Assembly (NCBI RefSeq): GCF_001679485.1
Contig: NZ_LZOZ01000012.1
Span: 5,937 to 69,936 of the forward strand
Reading direction: 5' to 3'
From: Haemophilus sp. CCUG 60358
GTDB taxonomy: Bacteria > Pseudomonadota > Gammaproteobacteria > Enterobacterales > Pasteurellaceae
DNA length: 64,000 bases
In this document: piece after piece, positions 52,661 to 61,817 of the stretch
Layout of the letters: each line of letters starts with the position of its first letter
Position numbering within the stretch: the first letter of the stretch is position 1
Translations under genes and position numbers: made by a program
The notes under the pieces: generated by a model
What the model saw: only the letters and a program-made list of their open reading frames with translations
What the model was told of the DNA's origin: nothing
Databases searched by the model: none

Positions 52661-53878
52661 ATGAAAAAATCGTTTTTATTGCTCCCTGTGAGTATCGCTA
52701 TTTTAACGGCTTGTAGTTCAAATAGCCCTGCACCAATCGAAAATGTGGATGGCACACTTTCTCCAGGTGTAATGCAACCTGTCGATAATAACTCTAGCGG
52801 TACATGGCAGCCAGAAATCCAACAAAATACCATGCCAAGTACAATGGGCAGCAGCGTGCCAACGGGAACTCAAACCCCACAACCAAGTTTCCAACCAACT
52901 TACCAACCGGTACAACAGCCAGCAGCAACTCAACCACAGCCCGCTCCTGCACCGGTTCAGCCGCAAACTAAGACGGTAACTAAAACAGTTTCTGATTGTA
53001 CCAGCTCAGGTGCAATCAACGTGCCACGTAATCCAAATACCAATGCACCAGATTACAGCCAAATTCAAAAAGGTTCATACAAAGGAAACACCTATAAAGT
53101 AAACAAAGGCGATACCATGTTCTTAATCGCTTACTTGACGGGTATGGACGTAAAAGATTTAGCGAGCATGAACAATATGAAAGAGCCTTACAGCTTAAGT
53201 GTGGGTCAAACATTAAAAATTTCAAATTGTTCAACCAAAACAATCACCACAACAGTTCCAGTGAAAACTACCGCACCAGCGGCACCTGCTGAGCCAGAAG
53301 TGATTTATACACCAGGTGCAAATGGCACACAAATTGGTTCTGATGGTACAGTAATTGGCCCTATTAAATCAGGTGTGGGTAACGGTGAACCTTCAAAACC
53401 AGTCTTCACAAACAATACGCCTAGCACACCAGCAACGACGACAACACAAGTAGAAACTACAAACAATACACCAGTTAATGCAAATGTTGTGGCACCAGTT
53501 GCGTCGAATATTGCATGGCAATGGCCAACCCAAGGTAACGTGATCCAAGGTTTCTCTAATACCGATGGTGGTAACAAAGGGGTTGATATCAGTGGTTCAC
53601 GCGGCCAAGCAGTTAAAGCTGCTGCGAATGGTCGTGTTGTGTATGCGGGTAACGCATTACGTGGCTACGGTAACTTAATCATCATCAAACATAACGATGA
53701 TTTCTTAAGTGCTTATGCGCACAACGACAAGATCCTTGTGAGCGATCAACAAGAAGTGAAAGCTGGCCAAGAGATTGCGAAAATGGGTAGCACAGGGACC
53801 AATGCTGTGAAACTTCACTTTGAGATCCGTTATAAAGGTAAATCTGTGGATCCAGTTAGATACTTACCGAGAAGATAA
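52661..53878 (+). CDS. nlpD: LytM-domain lipoprotein NlpD (LppB), amidase activator
   Basis: NlpD is an outer-membrane lipoprotein that activates AmiC-type amidases for septal peptidoglycan splitting. The 405-residue product has lipobox LTAC, a Pro/Gln-rich linker and a LysM domain at about residues 140-187. A Thr/Pro-rich linker and a C-terminal M23/LytM domain (about 287-405) follow. The first zinc-ligand position reads GGNKGVDIS rather than the catalytic HxxxD. This fits the noncatalytic activator role known for NlpD. It functions with FtsEX-linked division. Confidence 0.95.
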   Translation: MKKSFLLLPVSIAILTACSSNSPAPIENVDGTLSPGVMQPVDNNSSGTWQPEIQQNTMPSTMGSSVPTGTQTPQPSFQPTYQPVQQPAATQPQPAPAPVQPQTKTVTKTVSDCTSSGAINVPRNPNTNAPDYSQIQKGSYKGNTYKVNKGDTMFLIAYLTGMDVKDLASMNNMKEPYSLSVGQTLKISNCSTKTITTTVPVKTTAPAAPAEPEVIYTPGANGTQIGSDGTVIGPIKSGVGNGEPSKPVFTNNTPSTPATTTTQVETTNNTPVNANVVAPVASNIAWQWPTQGNVIQGFSNTDGGNKGVDISGSRGQAVKAAANGRVVYAGNALRGYGNLIIIKHNDDFLSAYAHNDKILVSDQQEVKAGQEIAKMGSTGTNAVKLHFEIRYKGKSVDPVRYLPRR

Positions 53879-53889
53879 TCTTTTCTCAG

Positions 53890-53922
53890 AAAAAGTGCGG
53901 TTAAAAATGACCGCACTTTTTG
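53890..53922 (+). terminator. nlpD terminator from an inverted uptake-sequence pair
   Basis: AAAAAGTGCGGT and ACCGCACTTTTT pair around TAAAAATG and end in a T run, 12 bases after nlpD. Confidence 0.83.
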
Positions 53923-53929
53923 TTATACT
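53901..53929 (+). promoter_or_regulatory. candidate proS promoter overlapping the nlpD terminator
   Basis: TATACT (-10, 53924-53929) lies 17 bases after TTAAAA (weak -35, 53901-53906), which falls in the terminator loop. A terminator formed by uptake sequences would therefore contain the -35 of the next gene. Inferred from sequence only. Confidence 0.4.
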
Positions 53930-53972
53930 CTCACCAATTTTTTCTCAATGCTTAGAATCTAAGGTTAATTTA

Positions 53973-55688
53973 ATGCGTACAAGTCAATATTTATTCTCAA
54001 CACTAAAAGAAACCCCGGCTGAAGCGGCCATTGTGAGCCATCAATTAATGCTTCGTGCGGGGATGATTCGTCCTCTTGCTTCCGGTCTTTATAACTGGAT
54101 GCCAACAGGCTGGCGTGTGCTTCGTAAAGTAGAAAAAATCATTCGTGAAGAAATGGATAAAAGTGGTGCACTTGAAATCAAAATGCCAGTGGTGCAACCA
54201 GCAGAATTATGGGAAGAATCAGGTCGTTGGGAACAATATGGCCCAGAATTACTACGTTTTGTGGATCGCGGAAACCGTAACTTTGTATTAGGTCCAACAC
54301 ATGAAGAAGTGATTACGGATTTAGTTCGTCGCGAAGTGTCATCATACAAACAACTTCCAATCAATTTATACCAAATTCAAACCAAATTCCGTGATGAAGT
54401 GCGTCCTCGTTTTGGTGTCATGCGTTCACGTGAATTTATCATGAAAGATGCGTATTCTTTCCATGCGGATCATGCTAGCTTGCAACAAACTTATGATGTG
54501 ATGTACCAAACTTATAGCAATATTTTCAATCGCTTAGGTTTAGATTTTCGTGCAGTACAAGCGGATACGGGTTCTATCGGTGGTAGCGCCTCACATGAAT
54601 TCCAAGTGTTAGCAAACAGCGGTGAAGATGATGTGATTTTCTCTACGGAATCTGATTACGCTGCAAATATTGAATTAGCGGAGGCTGTGGCAATTGGTGA
54701 ACGTGCTGCGCCAACGAAAGCCATGGAATTAATTGATACACCAAATGCAAAAACGATTGCTGAGTTGGTGGAACAATTTAATTTGCCAATTGAGAAAACG
54801 GTCAAAACCTTAATTGTAAAAGGGGCAAGTGAAGAGCAACCGTTAGTGGCATTAGTCATTCGTGGTGACCATGAATTAAATGAAATCAAAGCGGAAAAAT
54901 TACCGGAAGTGGCTTCACCATTTGAGTTTGCGGATGAAGCTGTTATTAAAGCAAAAATTGGTGCAGGTGTGGGCTCATTAGGTCCTGTTAATCTCAATAT
55001 TCCAGTGATTATTGATCGTTCAGTGGCATTAGTGTCTGATTTCAGTGCGGGTGCAAACATTGATGGTAAACATTACTTCAATATCAACTGGGAACGTGAT
55101 GTAGCTTTACCAAAAGTGGCGGATATTCGTAACGTAGTTGAAGGTGATCCAAGCCCAGATGGTAAAGGTACCTTATTGATTAAACGTGGTATCGAAGTAG
55201 GCCACATTTTCCAATTAGGTAAAAAATACTCAGAAGCGATGAATGCGACTGTTCAAGGTGAAGATGGTCGTCCAATGGTCGTAACCATGGGATGTTACGG
55301 TATTGGTGTAACGCGTGTGGTCGCTGCTGCGATTGAACAACATTTTGATGATCGCGGTATTGTATGGCCAACAGATGAAATTGCGCCATTCACCGTAGCT
55401 ATCGTGCCAATGAATATGCATAAATCTGAAAGCGTTCAAGAATATGCCGAAGAATTGTACCGCACTTTACAGGCACAAGGCATAGAAGTGATCTTTGATG
55501 ATCGTAAAGAACGCCCAGGTGTGATGTTTGCAGATATGGAACTTATCGGTGTGCCACATATGGTGGTGATTGGTGAGAAAAATCTTGCAAACGGTGAAAT
55601 CGAATACAAAAATCGTCGCACCGGTGAAAAACAAATGATTGCCAAAGATCAGTTGTTAGATTTCTTGAAAGGACAAATTAAAGCTTAA
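53973..55688 (+). CDS. proS: prolyl-tRNA synthetase (ProS, bacterial type with editing domain)
   Basis: ProS charges tRNA-Pro and edits mischarged Ala-tRNA-Pro. The start is placed at [20 protein letters not shown]; the upstream extension runs through the nlpD end and terminator. The 571-residue product has class II motifs 2 and 3 ([20 protein letters not shown] and [11 protein letters not shown]). The INS editing domain (about residues 224-410) and a C-terminal anticodon-binding domain ([20 protein letters not shown]) are present. Confidence 0.97.
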   Translation: MRTSQYLFSTLKETPAEAAIVSHQLMLRAGMIRPLASGLYNWMPTGWRVLRKVEKIIREEMDKSGALEIKMPVVQPAELWEESGRWEQYGPELLRFVDRGNRNFVLGPTHEEVITDLVRREVSSYKQLPINLYQIQTKFRDEVRPRFGVMRSREFIMKDAYSFHADHASLQQTYDVMYQTYSNIFNRLGLDFRAVQADTGSIGGSASHEFQVLANSGEDDVIFSTESDYAANIELAEAVAIGERAAPTKAMELIDTPNAKTIAELVEQFNLPIEKTVKTLIVKGASEEQPLVALVIRGDHELNEIKAEKLPEVASPFEFADEAVIKAKIGAGVGSLGPVNLNIPVIIDRSVALVSDFSAGANIDGKHYFNINWERDVALPKVADIRNVVEGDPSPDGKGTLLIKRGIEVGHIFQLGKKYSEAMNATVQGEDGRPMVVTMGCYGIGVTRVVAAAIEQHFDDRGIVWPTDEIAPFTVAIVPMNMHKSESVQEYAEELYRTLQAQGIEVIFDDRKERPGVMFADMELIGVPHMVVIGEKNLANGEIEYKNRRTGEKQMIAKDQLLDFLKGQIKA

Positions 55689-55710
55689 TGTGATCCTTTG
55701 ATGATGAAGA

Positions 55711-55747
55711 AAGGAGATTGAAGCATACACTTCAATCTCCTTTTTTA
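55711..55747. terminator. bidirectional terminator between proS and deoC
   Basis: AAGGAGATTGAA and TTCAATCTCCTT form a 12-base stem around GCATACAC with a T run on the right. deoC converges from the other side. Confidence 0.88.
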
Positions 55748-55754
55748 TTATCGA

Positions 55755-56429
55755 TTAGTAATTGCTTGAGGTATTAGCAGAAACACCCGTTACAATCGCA
55801 ATGCCTGCGCTTGCGCCAATTCGAGTAGCTCCCGCTTTAATCATCGCTAGTGCGGTTTGAGTATCACGAATACCGCCAGAGGCTTTCACGCCAATGTTGC
55901 CTACCGTTTTCTTCATTAATGCCACATCTTCTACGGTTGCGCCGCCTTTATTGAAACCCGTTGAGGTTTTAACGAATGCTACACCTAATGCTTTACAGAT
56001 TTCACAGGCTTTTACGATTTCTTCTTTGGTGAGTAAGCACGTTTCTAAAATCACTTTAAGCGGTACACCATGACAAGCGGTTAATACAGCTTGAATGTCA
56101 TCTTTTACGGCATCCCATTTATTGGATTTAATTAAGCCAACATTAATCACCATATCGATCTCACCCGCACCCGCTTTGATGGCTTCTTGGGTTTCAAACG
56201 CTTTGACTGAGGATAAGTTGGCACCGAGTGGAAAACCGACTACCGTACAAATTTTTACATCTGAGCCAGCGAGTTTTTCTTTGGCTAAAGGAATATAACC
56301 TGAATTAATGCAGACTGAATAAAAGCCGTACTGAATGGCTTCATCACAGAGTTTAAGAATATCTTGTTCTGTTTTTTCAGCAGTAAGGGCTGTGTGATCA
56401 ATATATTGTGCTAATTGTTTACTATCCAT
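55755..56429 (-). CDS. deoC: deoxyribose-phosphate aldolase
   Basis: DeoC splits 2-deoxyribose 5-phosphate into glyceraldehyde 3-phosphate and acetaldehyde, the last step of deoxynucleoside catabolism. The 224-residue product has the Schiff-base lysine in [10 protein letters not shown], plus [22 protein letters not shown] and [17 protein letters not shown] precedes the ATG. No CRP-type site was found upstream, and no other deo genes are in the window. Confidence 0.97.
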   Translation of the reverse strand: MDSKQLAQYIDHTALTAEKTEQDILKLCDEAIQYGFYSVCINSGYIPLAKEKLAGSDVKICTVVGFPLGANLSSVKAFETQEAIKAGAGEIDMVINVGLIKSNKWDAVKDDIQAVLTACHGVPLKVILETCLLTKEEIVKACEICKALGVAFVKTSTGFNKGGATVEDVALMKKTVGNIGVKASGGIRDTQTALAMIKAGATRIGASAGIAIVTGVSANTSSNY

Positions 56430-56539
56430 ATTTTTTCTCCTTATTAAATGATGTGGTTATCATAGCAAAATATCTGTAATTTTGACCGCACTTTTCTGAT
56501 CGATTACAATCCATTTATCCTAGATCATGAAATTTTATT

Positions 56540-57043
56540 GTGAAACTTAAAACATTATTAAAAAATGCGATTTCGCTCCTGCTGACGTTGATTATTGTAA
56601 GCAGTATTCTCGATTTTATTCGTAAACCCAATATTCCACCTGAAATCAATGCGACGGCACTTTATGATTTACAGGGGAATGCCTTCTTTTTACCCCAATT
56701 AGATCAAGCTAAGCCGACAATCATTTATTTCTGGGGAAGTTGGTGTGGTTATTGTCGTTATACTTCTCCAGCGATTAATTCACTTTCAGAAGAAGGCTAT
56801 CCAGTAGTCTCTGTTGCTCTGCGTTCGGGGACAAATAAGGACGTGGAGGATTATTTACAAACGCATCACTATCAGTTTACAACGGTGAATGATCCTCAAG
56901 GCAAGATTGCGGATCAATGGCAGGTAAATGTGACACCGACCATTATTATTTTAAATAAAGGAAAAATGGATTTGGCCACAACGGGCTGGACAAGTTACTG
57001 GGGCTTAAAAGTGCGGTTGTTTTTCACAGAGTTTTTTGGCTAA
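56540..57043 (+). CDS. thioredoxin-like membrane-anchored protein disulfide oxidoreductase
   Basis: This is a periplasmic thiol-disulfide protein of the TlpA/ScsD type. The 167-residue product starts at GTG with no strong ribosome binding site. It has one N-terminal membrane anchor (about residues 9-27) and a thioredoxin fold with the active site WCGYC. The cis-proline motif is VTPTIIIL. Haemophilus relatives lie next to deoC and hldD, as here. The physiological substrate is unknown. An uptake sequence lies near the 3' end (57007). Confidence 0.85.
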   Translation: MKLKTLLKNAISLLLTLIIVSSILDFIRKPNIPPEINATALYDLQGNAFFLPQLDQAKPTIIYFWGSWCGYCRYTSPAINSLSEEGYPVVSVALRSGTNKDVEDYLQTHHYQFTTVNDPQGKIADQWQVNVTPTIIILNKGKMDLATTGWTSYWGLKVRLFFTEFFG

Positions 57044-57095
57044 GCGGTACAAAATCTATTACAATACACAGACTTATTTTAAAGAGGACAGAATT

Positions 57096-58019
57096 ATGAT
57101 TATCGTAACAGGTGGTGCCGGTTTTATCGGCAGTAATATCGTTAAAGCATTAAACGATATGGGACGCAAAGATATTTTAGTGGTGGATAACTTAAAAGAC
57201 GGGACTAAATTCATTAACTTAGTGGATCTTGATATCGCAGATTACTGTGATAAAGAAGACTTCATTGCATCCATTATTGCAGGCGATGATTTAGGTGATA
57301 TCGATGCAGTATTCCATGAAGGGGCTTGCTCAGCGACCACTGAATGGGACGGCAAATACATTATGCATAATAACTACGAATATTCAAAAGAGTTATTGCA
57401 TTACTGCTTAGATCGTCAAATTCCGTTCTTGTATGCATCAAGTGCGGCAACTTATGGCGACAAAACTGAATTCCGTGAAGAGCGTGAATTTGAAGGCCCA
57501 TTGAATGTATACGGTTATTCTAAATTCTTATTCGACCAATATGTGCGTGCGATTTTACCTGAAGCGCAATCACCGGTATGTGGTTTCCGTTATTTCAATG
57601 TGTATGGTCCACGTGAAGGCCACAAAGGCTCAATGGCGAGTGTGGCATTCCACTTAAATAACCAAATCCTGAAAGGCGAAAATCCAAAATTATTTGCAGG
57701 CAGTGAACACTTCCGCCGTGATTTCGTTTATGTAGGCGATGTGGCACAAGTCAACATTTGGTGCTGGCAAAATGGCATTTCGGGTATCTTCAACTGTGGT
57801 ACCGGCAATGCAGAGTCTTTCGCAGAAGTGGCGAAAGCGGTAATTAAATTCCACGGCAAAGGCGCAGTGGAAACCATTCCATTCCCAGAGCATTTGAAAT
57901 CTCGCTATCAAGAATATACGCAGGCGGATTTAACTAAACTCCGCGCAACTGGCTACGACAAACCATTTAAAACTGTAGCAGAAGGTGTGGCTGAGTACAT
58001 GGCGTGGTTAAATAAATAA
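57096..58019 (+). CDS. hldD: ADP-L-glycero-D-manno-heptose 6-epimerase
   Basis: HldD (RfaD) makes the L,D-heptose donor used in the LPS inner core. The start is placed at [20 protein letters not shown] with AGAGGACAG upstream; the frame extends 20 codons further without homology. The 307-residue extended SDR protein has the GGAGFIGS cofactor motif and the active-site motif YGYSKFLFD. It lies upstream of the heptosyltransferase genes that use its product. Confidence 0.97.
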   Translation: MIIVTGGAGFIGSNIVKALNDMGRKDILVVDNLKDGTKFINLVDLDIADYCDKEDFIASIIAGDDLGDIDAVFHEGACSATTEWDGKYIMHNNYEYSKELLHYCLDRQIPFLYASSAATYGDKTEFREEREFEGPLNVYGYSKFLFDQYVRAILPEAQSPVCGFRYFNVYGPREGHKGSMASVAFHLNNQILKGENPKLFAGSEHFRRDFVYVGDVAQVNIWCWQNGISGIFNCGTGNAESFAEVAKAVIKFHGKGAVETIPFPEHLKSRYQEYTQADLTKLRATGYDKPFKTVAEGVAEYMAWLNK

Positions 58020-58061
58020 AAATATTGAACAAATAATGTCGTTCAATACTAGAAAATGAAT

Positions 58062-58105
58062 AAAGTGCGGTTAAAATTGGTCTTATTTTTAGCCGCACTT
58101 TTGTT
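58062..58105 (+). terminator. inverted uptake-sequence pair between hldD and waaF
   Basis: AAAGTGCGG (58062-58070) and CCGCACTTT (58093-58101) pair across a 22-base loop and are followed by TGTT. A second inverted repeat, ATTGAAC/GTTCAAT (58023-58046), lies just upstream. Together they probably end hldD. Confidence 0.65.
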
Positions 58106-58117
58106 ATAAGGTCAAAC

Positions 58118-59176
58118 ATGAATATTTTAATTATCGGCCCGTCTTGGGTCGGCGATATGATGATGTCGCACAGTTTGTATCAACAACTCAAACAGCAATA
58201 TCCAAATTGCCAAATTGATGTGATGGCGCCCAATTGGTGTAAACCGCTTTTAGCCCGTATGCCAGAAGTGCGTCATGCTATTGAAATGCCACTTGGACAC
58301 GGCAAATTTGCCTTGTGTGAACGTTATCGTTTAGGTAAGGCATTGCGCAATCAATATGATATGGCAATCGTATTACCAAACTCCTTGAAGTCCGCCTTCA
58401 TTCCCGCTTTTGCAAAAATTGCGGTACGTCGTGGCTGGAAAGGAGAAAGCCGTTATTTCTTGCTTAACGATTTACGCAATAACAAACGTGATTACCCCAT
58501 GATGGTGCAACGTTATGTAGCGTTAGCTTTTGAGCAAAATGCGGTACCGAAAGCGGCTGATATTCCTGTTCTAAAACCTTATTTAACCGTTGACTCAACT
58601 CAACAGGCGGAAACCTTAAAAAACTTTGAAAAACAGACCGCACTTTTAGGCGAGCGTCCGATTATCGGTTTTTGTCCTGGAGCAGAATTTGGTCCAGCTA
58701 AACGTTGGCCGCATTATCATTATGCTAAATTGGCTGAAATGCTAATTGAAAAAGGCTATGCGGTAGAATTATTTGGTTCACCAAAAGATGTGGAAGCAGG
58801 AGAGCAAATTCGCAATGCATTGCCCGCCGAGCTACAATCATTTTGTTTAAATTTAGCGGGACAAACAAACCTGAATCAAGCGGTAGATTTAATTGCTAAT
58901 TGTACTGCAGTGGTGAGTAATGACAGTGGCTTAATGCATATTGCCGCTGCGACAGATCGTCCATTGGTAGCGCTTTATGGCCCAACGAGCCCAACTTATA
59001 CGCCACCATTATCGGATAAAGCGGTGATTATTCGTTTAATTGAAGGCGATTTAATTAAAGTGCGTAAAAGCACAGATAGCTCGGAAGGGTATCACCAAAG
59101 TTTGATTGATATTACACCAGAAAAAGTGGTAGAAAAATTGACCGCACTTTTAAGATTTAAGAAAGAGAGAATATAA
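58118..59176 (+). CDS. waaF: LPS heptosyltransferase II
   Basis: WaaF adds the second heptose to the LPS inner core. The 352-residue GT-9 protein begins MNILIIGPSWVGDMMMSHSL. It contains FCPGAEFGPAKRWPHYHYAK and the signature NDSGLMHIAAATDRPLVALYGPTSP. ATAAGG lies before the ATG. Two uptake sequences of the same orientation lie inside (58636, 59140). It leads directly into the YcxB-like gene, one base after its stop. Confidence 0.93.
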   Translation: MNILIIGPSWVGDMMMSHSLYQQLKQQYPNCQIDVMAPNWCKPLLARMPEVRHAIEMPLGHGKFALCERYRLGKALRNQYDMAIVLPNSLKSAFIPAFAKIAVRRGWKGESRYFLLNDLRNNKRDYPMMVQRYVALAFEQNAVPKAADIPVLKPYLTVDSTQQAETLKNFEKQTALLGERPIIGFCPGAEFGPAKRWPHYHYAKLAEMLIEKGYAVELFGSPKDVEAGEQIRNALPAELQSFCLNLAGQTNLNQAVDLIANCTAVVSNDSGLMHIAAATDRPLVALYGPTSPTYTPPLSDKAVIIRLIEGDLIKVRKSTDSSEGYHQSLIDITPEKVVEKLTALLRFKKERI

Positions 59177-59177
59177 A

Positions 59178-59762
59178 ATGGAAGTGACATATCAACCCGT
59201 ATTAGATAAAAATGAAGCTAAAGCAGCCCGTAAAATCAGTCGTGAAATTTATAAGCATAATAAATTTCGTAAAATGATGCGGCTTGGCGATTTTTTATTA
59301 TATTTATTTTGCTTGATACCAAGTCTTTTTATTGCATTTTTTATGAGAAATTGGGCTGAAGTTCTTTATGATTATTATGAGAATATTTTGGCCTATTATG
59401 CGGGATATATATTGTCTGCTATTTCAATATTTTCTTTTTTCTATGCTCTTATAATACGACCTTATTTGAATATGTGTATGATTAAAAACCAAATAGGCTC
59501 CAAAATGGAGAAAGGAAGTCAAACCATACGAATTCAAGAAGATGGCTTATATATTAAAATAGATCTCTGCCAAACATTATATAGTTATCATTATATTCAT
59601 CATATTGAAAATAAATATGGCTATTTAGTAATTCGAGTTGGTTCTGGATTGTTTTTAGATATTCCTCATTCAGCCTTTCAAGATGATGCTCATCGAGAAG
59701 CATTTGAAGCCGCTTTACGAGAAAAAATAAAAGCTTACCAAGCAGAGCCTTTAAGTAAATAG
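59178..59762 (+). CDS. membrane protein with a YcxB-like C-terminal domain, unknown function
   Basis: The 194-residue product has two membrane helices (about residues 40-57 and 70-92) and a cytoplasmic C-terminal domain. That domain (MEKGSQTIRIQEDGLYIKID, SYHYIHHIENKYGYLVIRV, LDIPHSAF) has the YcxB-like pattern. It begins one base after waaF and is probably cotranscribed with it and the downstream transporter and waaC genes. More AT-rich than the neighbours. No function is known. Confidence 0.75.
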   Translation: MEVTYQPVLDKNEAKAARKISREIYKHNKFRKMMRLGDFLLYLFCLIPSLFIAFFMRNWAEVLYDYYENILAYYAGYILSAISIFSFFYALIIRPYLNMCMIKNQIGSKMEKGSQTIRIQEDGLYIKIDLCQTLYSYHYIHHIENKYGYLVIRVGSGLFLDIPHSAFQDDAHREAFEAALREKIKAYQAEPLSK

Positions 59763-59790
59763 AAAAGGTCTAACAGGATATGTTAATGAT

Positions 59791-60696
59791 ATGAACCCTC
59801 TCCGCATACATTTACAATTAATTGGAATGGTGATTTTATGGGGCGCCTCTTGGCCTTGGGGACGAGTAGTTGCCCAAGCTATGCCGACATTTGTTGCTTC
59901 AAGCCTGCGCTTTTTTTTCGCCATTATTCCACTCATTATTTGGCTATATGCGGCGAATCGCTTCAAATATGCTAAACAACTAAACGCTAATCAGTGGATG
60001 GGGTTGTTTGTGACCGCCTTTTTCGGTGTTTTCGCTTATTCCACATTTTTTATCTGGGGGCTGAAATATCTTCCAGCGGGACAAGCAGCTGTTATTGTGG
60101 CAACAAACCCTGTATTTACCACGCTTTTGGCGATTTTTTTATTTAAAGAAAAATGGAATCGCTGGGTAATACTTGGAATGGTTATTGCCATGAGCGGAAC
60201 ATTATTGGCTCTCACAAAAGGGAATTTTTTACAAATGATGGATTCCTTTGGTTTGGGGCAAATATTATTAATTGGTGCGCTAATTTGTTGGGTCGTTTAC
60301 ACCTTATTGGCGAGAAAAGTACTTGCGGGCATTGATTCTCTCACCGCAACCACATTATCTTCCATTTTTGGTTTTTTATTGTTATTTATATGTGCCCTAT
60401 GCGTGGAAAGCTCGGACAATTGGCTGACAGTACTGAATTTATCACAAGGTGAGTGGATAAGTTTACTTGGTCTTGCATTTGGTGCAACGGTATTAGCCTA
60501 TGCATGGTATTTTGATGGTGTGAAACACTTAGGGGCAGGCAATGCCTCGGCTTATATTATTCTTGTGCCTATTTTAGGCATTTTATTTTCAGCCGTTTGG
60601 TTGAATGAACAAGTGGATTCCTCCTTAATTATTGGAGGCATTTTAGCCGTATCAGGGCTTGGGATTATGCACTGGGGAAGAAGGTTAATTAAATGA
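59791..60696 (+). CDS. EamA/DMT-superfamily transporter
   Basis: This is an inner-membrane drug/metabolite transporter of unknown substrate. The 301-residue product has ten predicted helices in two EamA repeats. Examples are ILWGASWPWGRVVAQAMPTF at the start and VIVATNPVFTTLLAIFLFKE closing repeat 1. Repeat 2 contains NASAYIILVPILGILFSAVW. It overlaps waaC by four bases (ATGA), so expression is coupled to a core-LPS gene. That association does not by itself show a role in LPS. Confidence 0.88.
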   Translation: MNPLRIHLQLIGMVILWGASWPWGRVVAQAMPTFVASSLRFFFAIIPLIIWLYAANRFKYAKQLNANQWMGLFVTAFFGVFAYSTFFIWGLKYLPAGQAAVIVATNPVFTTLLAIFLFKEKWNRWVILGMVIAMSGTLLALTKGNFLQMMDSFGLGQILLIGALICWVVYTLLARKVLAGIDSLTATTLSSIFGFLLLFICALCVESSDNWLTVLNLSQGEWISLLGLAFGATVLAYAWYFDGVKHLGAGNASAYIILVPILGILFSAVWLNEQVDSSLIIGGILAVSGLGIMHWGRRLIK

Positions 60697-61646
60697 AAGT
60701 ATGTGTGATTAAGACTTCCTCTATGGGCGATGTGATTCATACTTTGCCGGCATTGACTGATGCACAGCGTGCTATTCCTAATCTCTCTATTGATTGGGTG
60801 GTGGAAGAGAATTTTGCCGAAATCCCACGTTGGCATTCTGCAGTGAATCAAATCATTCCAATTGCTTTAAGACGTTGGCGAAAATCGCCTTTTTCAGCTC
60901 AAACAAAAAACGAATGGAAATCTTACCGCACTTTATTACAAGCCAATCAATATGATGCCGTGATTGACGCGCAAGGGCTTTTTAAGAGCGCTTTTTTTGC
61001 GACACGCTTAGCCAATGGCGTTAAACATGGCTATGACCGTAAAAGTATCCGCGAGCCTATAGCTTCCTTGTTTTACGATAAAAAATACGCTATTTCCTAT
61101 CAACAACATGCGGTAGAACGTATTCGTCAACTTTTTGCACAAGCATTATCTTATCCATTACCGAAAGAGAAAGGGGATTACGATATTGCGCGTCATTTTA
61201 TTTCCGCAGATTCTATCGAACCTTACGTGATCTTTTTTCATTCTACGACAAGAGATGAAAAGCATTGGCCAGAACATGAATGGCGAAATTTAATTGAAAA
61301 ACTGACCGCACTTTCTGTTCAAGTTCGTTTACCTTGGGGAAATGAAAAAGAAAAGGCGAGAGCAGAGCGATTAGCAGTAGATTTATCTCATGTGGTCGTT
61401 TTGCCTAAACTTTCATTAAATGAATTGGCTTACCAAATAGCTAATGCGAAAGCCGTGGTATCGGTAGACACAGGGCTTGCTCATTTAACGGCCGCACTGG
61501 ACAAACCCAATATTACGCTTTATGGCGCAACTGATCCGACCTTAATTGGCAGTTATGGTAAAAATCAACATTATTTAACGGCCAGTTCAATGGAAAATAT
61601 TAAGTCAGATCAAGTGTTTTCAATGCTAAATTTATTAATTAAATAG
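60693..61646 (+). CDS. waaC: LPS heptosyltransferase I
   Basis: WaaC (RfaC, OpsX) adds the first heptose to Kdo-lipid A. The 317-residue GT-9 product begins MKVCVIKTSSMGDVIHTLPA and has DAQGLFKSAFFATRL and the signature VSVDTGLAHLTAALDKPNIT. Its WaaC identity is favoured by the KTSSMGDVIHTLPA start and the absence of WaaF-type motifs. Two uptake sequences lie inside (60926, 61301). It ends the waaF-to-waaC run. Confidence 0.92.
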   Translation: MKVCVIKTSSMGDVIHTLPALTDAQRAIPNLSIDWVVEENFAEIPRWHSAVNQIIPIALRRWRKSPFSAQTKNEWKSYRTLLQANQYDAVIDAQGLFKSAFFATRLANGVKHGYDRKSIREPIASLFYDKKYAISYQQHAVERIRQLFAQALSYPLPKEKGDYDIARHFISADSIEPYVIFFHSTTRDEKHWPEHEWRNLIEKLTALSVQVRLPWGNEKEKARAERLAVDLSHVVVLPKLSLNELAYQIANAKAVVSVDTGLAHLTAALDKPNITLYGATDPTLIGSYGKNQHYLTASSMENIKSDQVFSMLNLLIK

Positions 61647-61731
61647 GCGATAAAATAATCAAAAATATATTTATCTGGATTGATTTTAGTCAAAAAATTG
61701 CCTATTTTCTGATAGTTGGGAAAATTTAAGA

Positions 61732-61765
61732 TTGACACATTCTGGTTCTGGTTCTGGTGTATAAA
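61732..61765 (+). promoter_or_regulatory. porin promoter with a repeat-containing spacer
   Basis: A perfect -35 (TTGACA, 61732-61737) and a good -10 (TATAAA, 61760-61765) are 22 bases apart instead of 16-18. The spacer contains three tandem TTCTGG copies (61740-61757). Loss of one copy would give a 16-base spacer. See findings. Confidence 0.6.
61740..61757 (+). repeat. TTCTGG hexanucleotide tandem repeat, three copies
   Basis: Three perfect head-to-tail TTCTGG units lie between the -35 and -10 elements of the porin promoter. Confidence 0.9.
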
Positions 61766-61817
61766 CTGAAAAAAGTTCAATTTTTTATTAACTTCATTAA
61801 ATCATAAGGAAAGCGTT

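Noticed and set aside
56430-56539. CRP site upstream of deoC
   Set aside because: No sequence close to TGTGA-N6-TCACA is present between deoC and the thioredoxin-like gene.
61641-61707. Long-range pairing AAATAGGC/GCCTATTT after waaC
   Set aside because: The stem is short, the loop is over 50 bases and the T tract is weak; likely chance.
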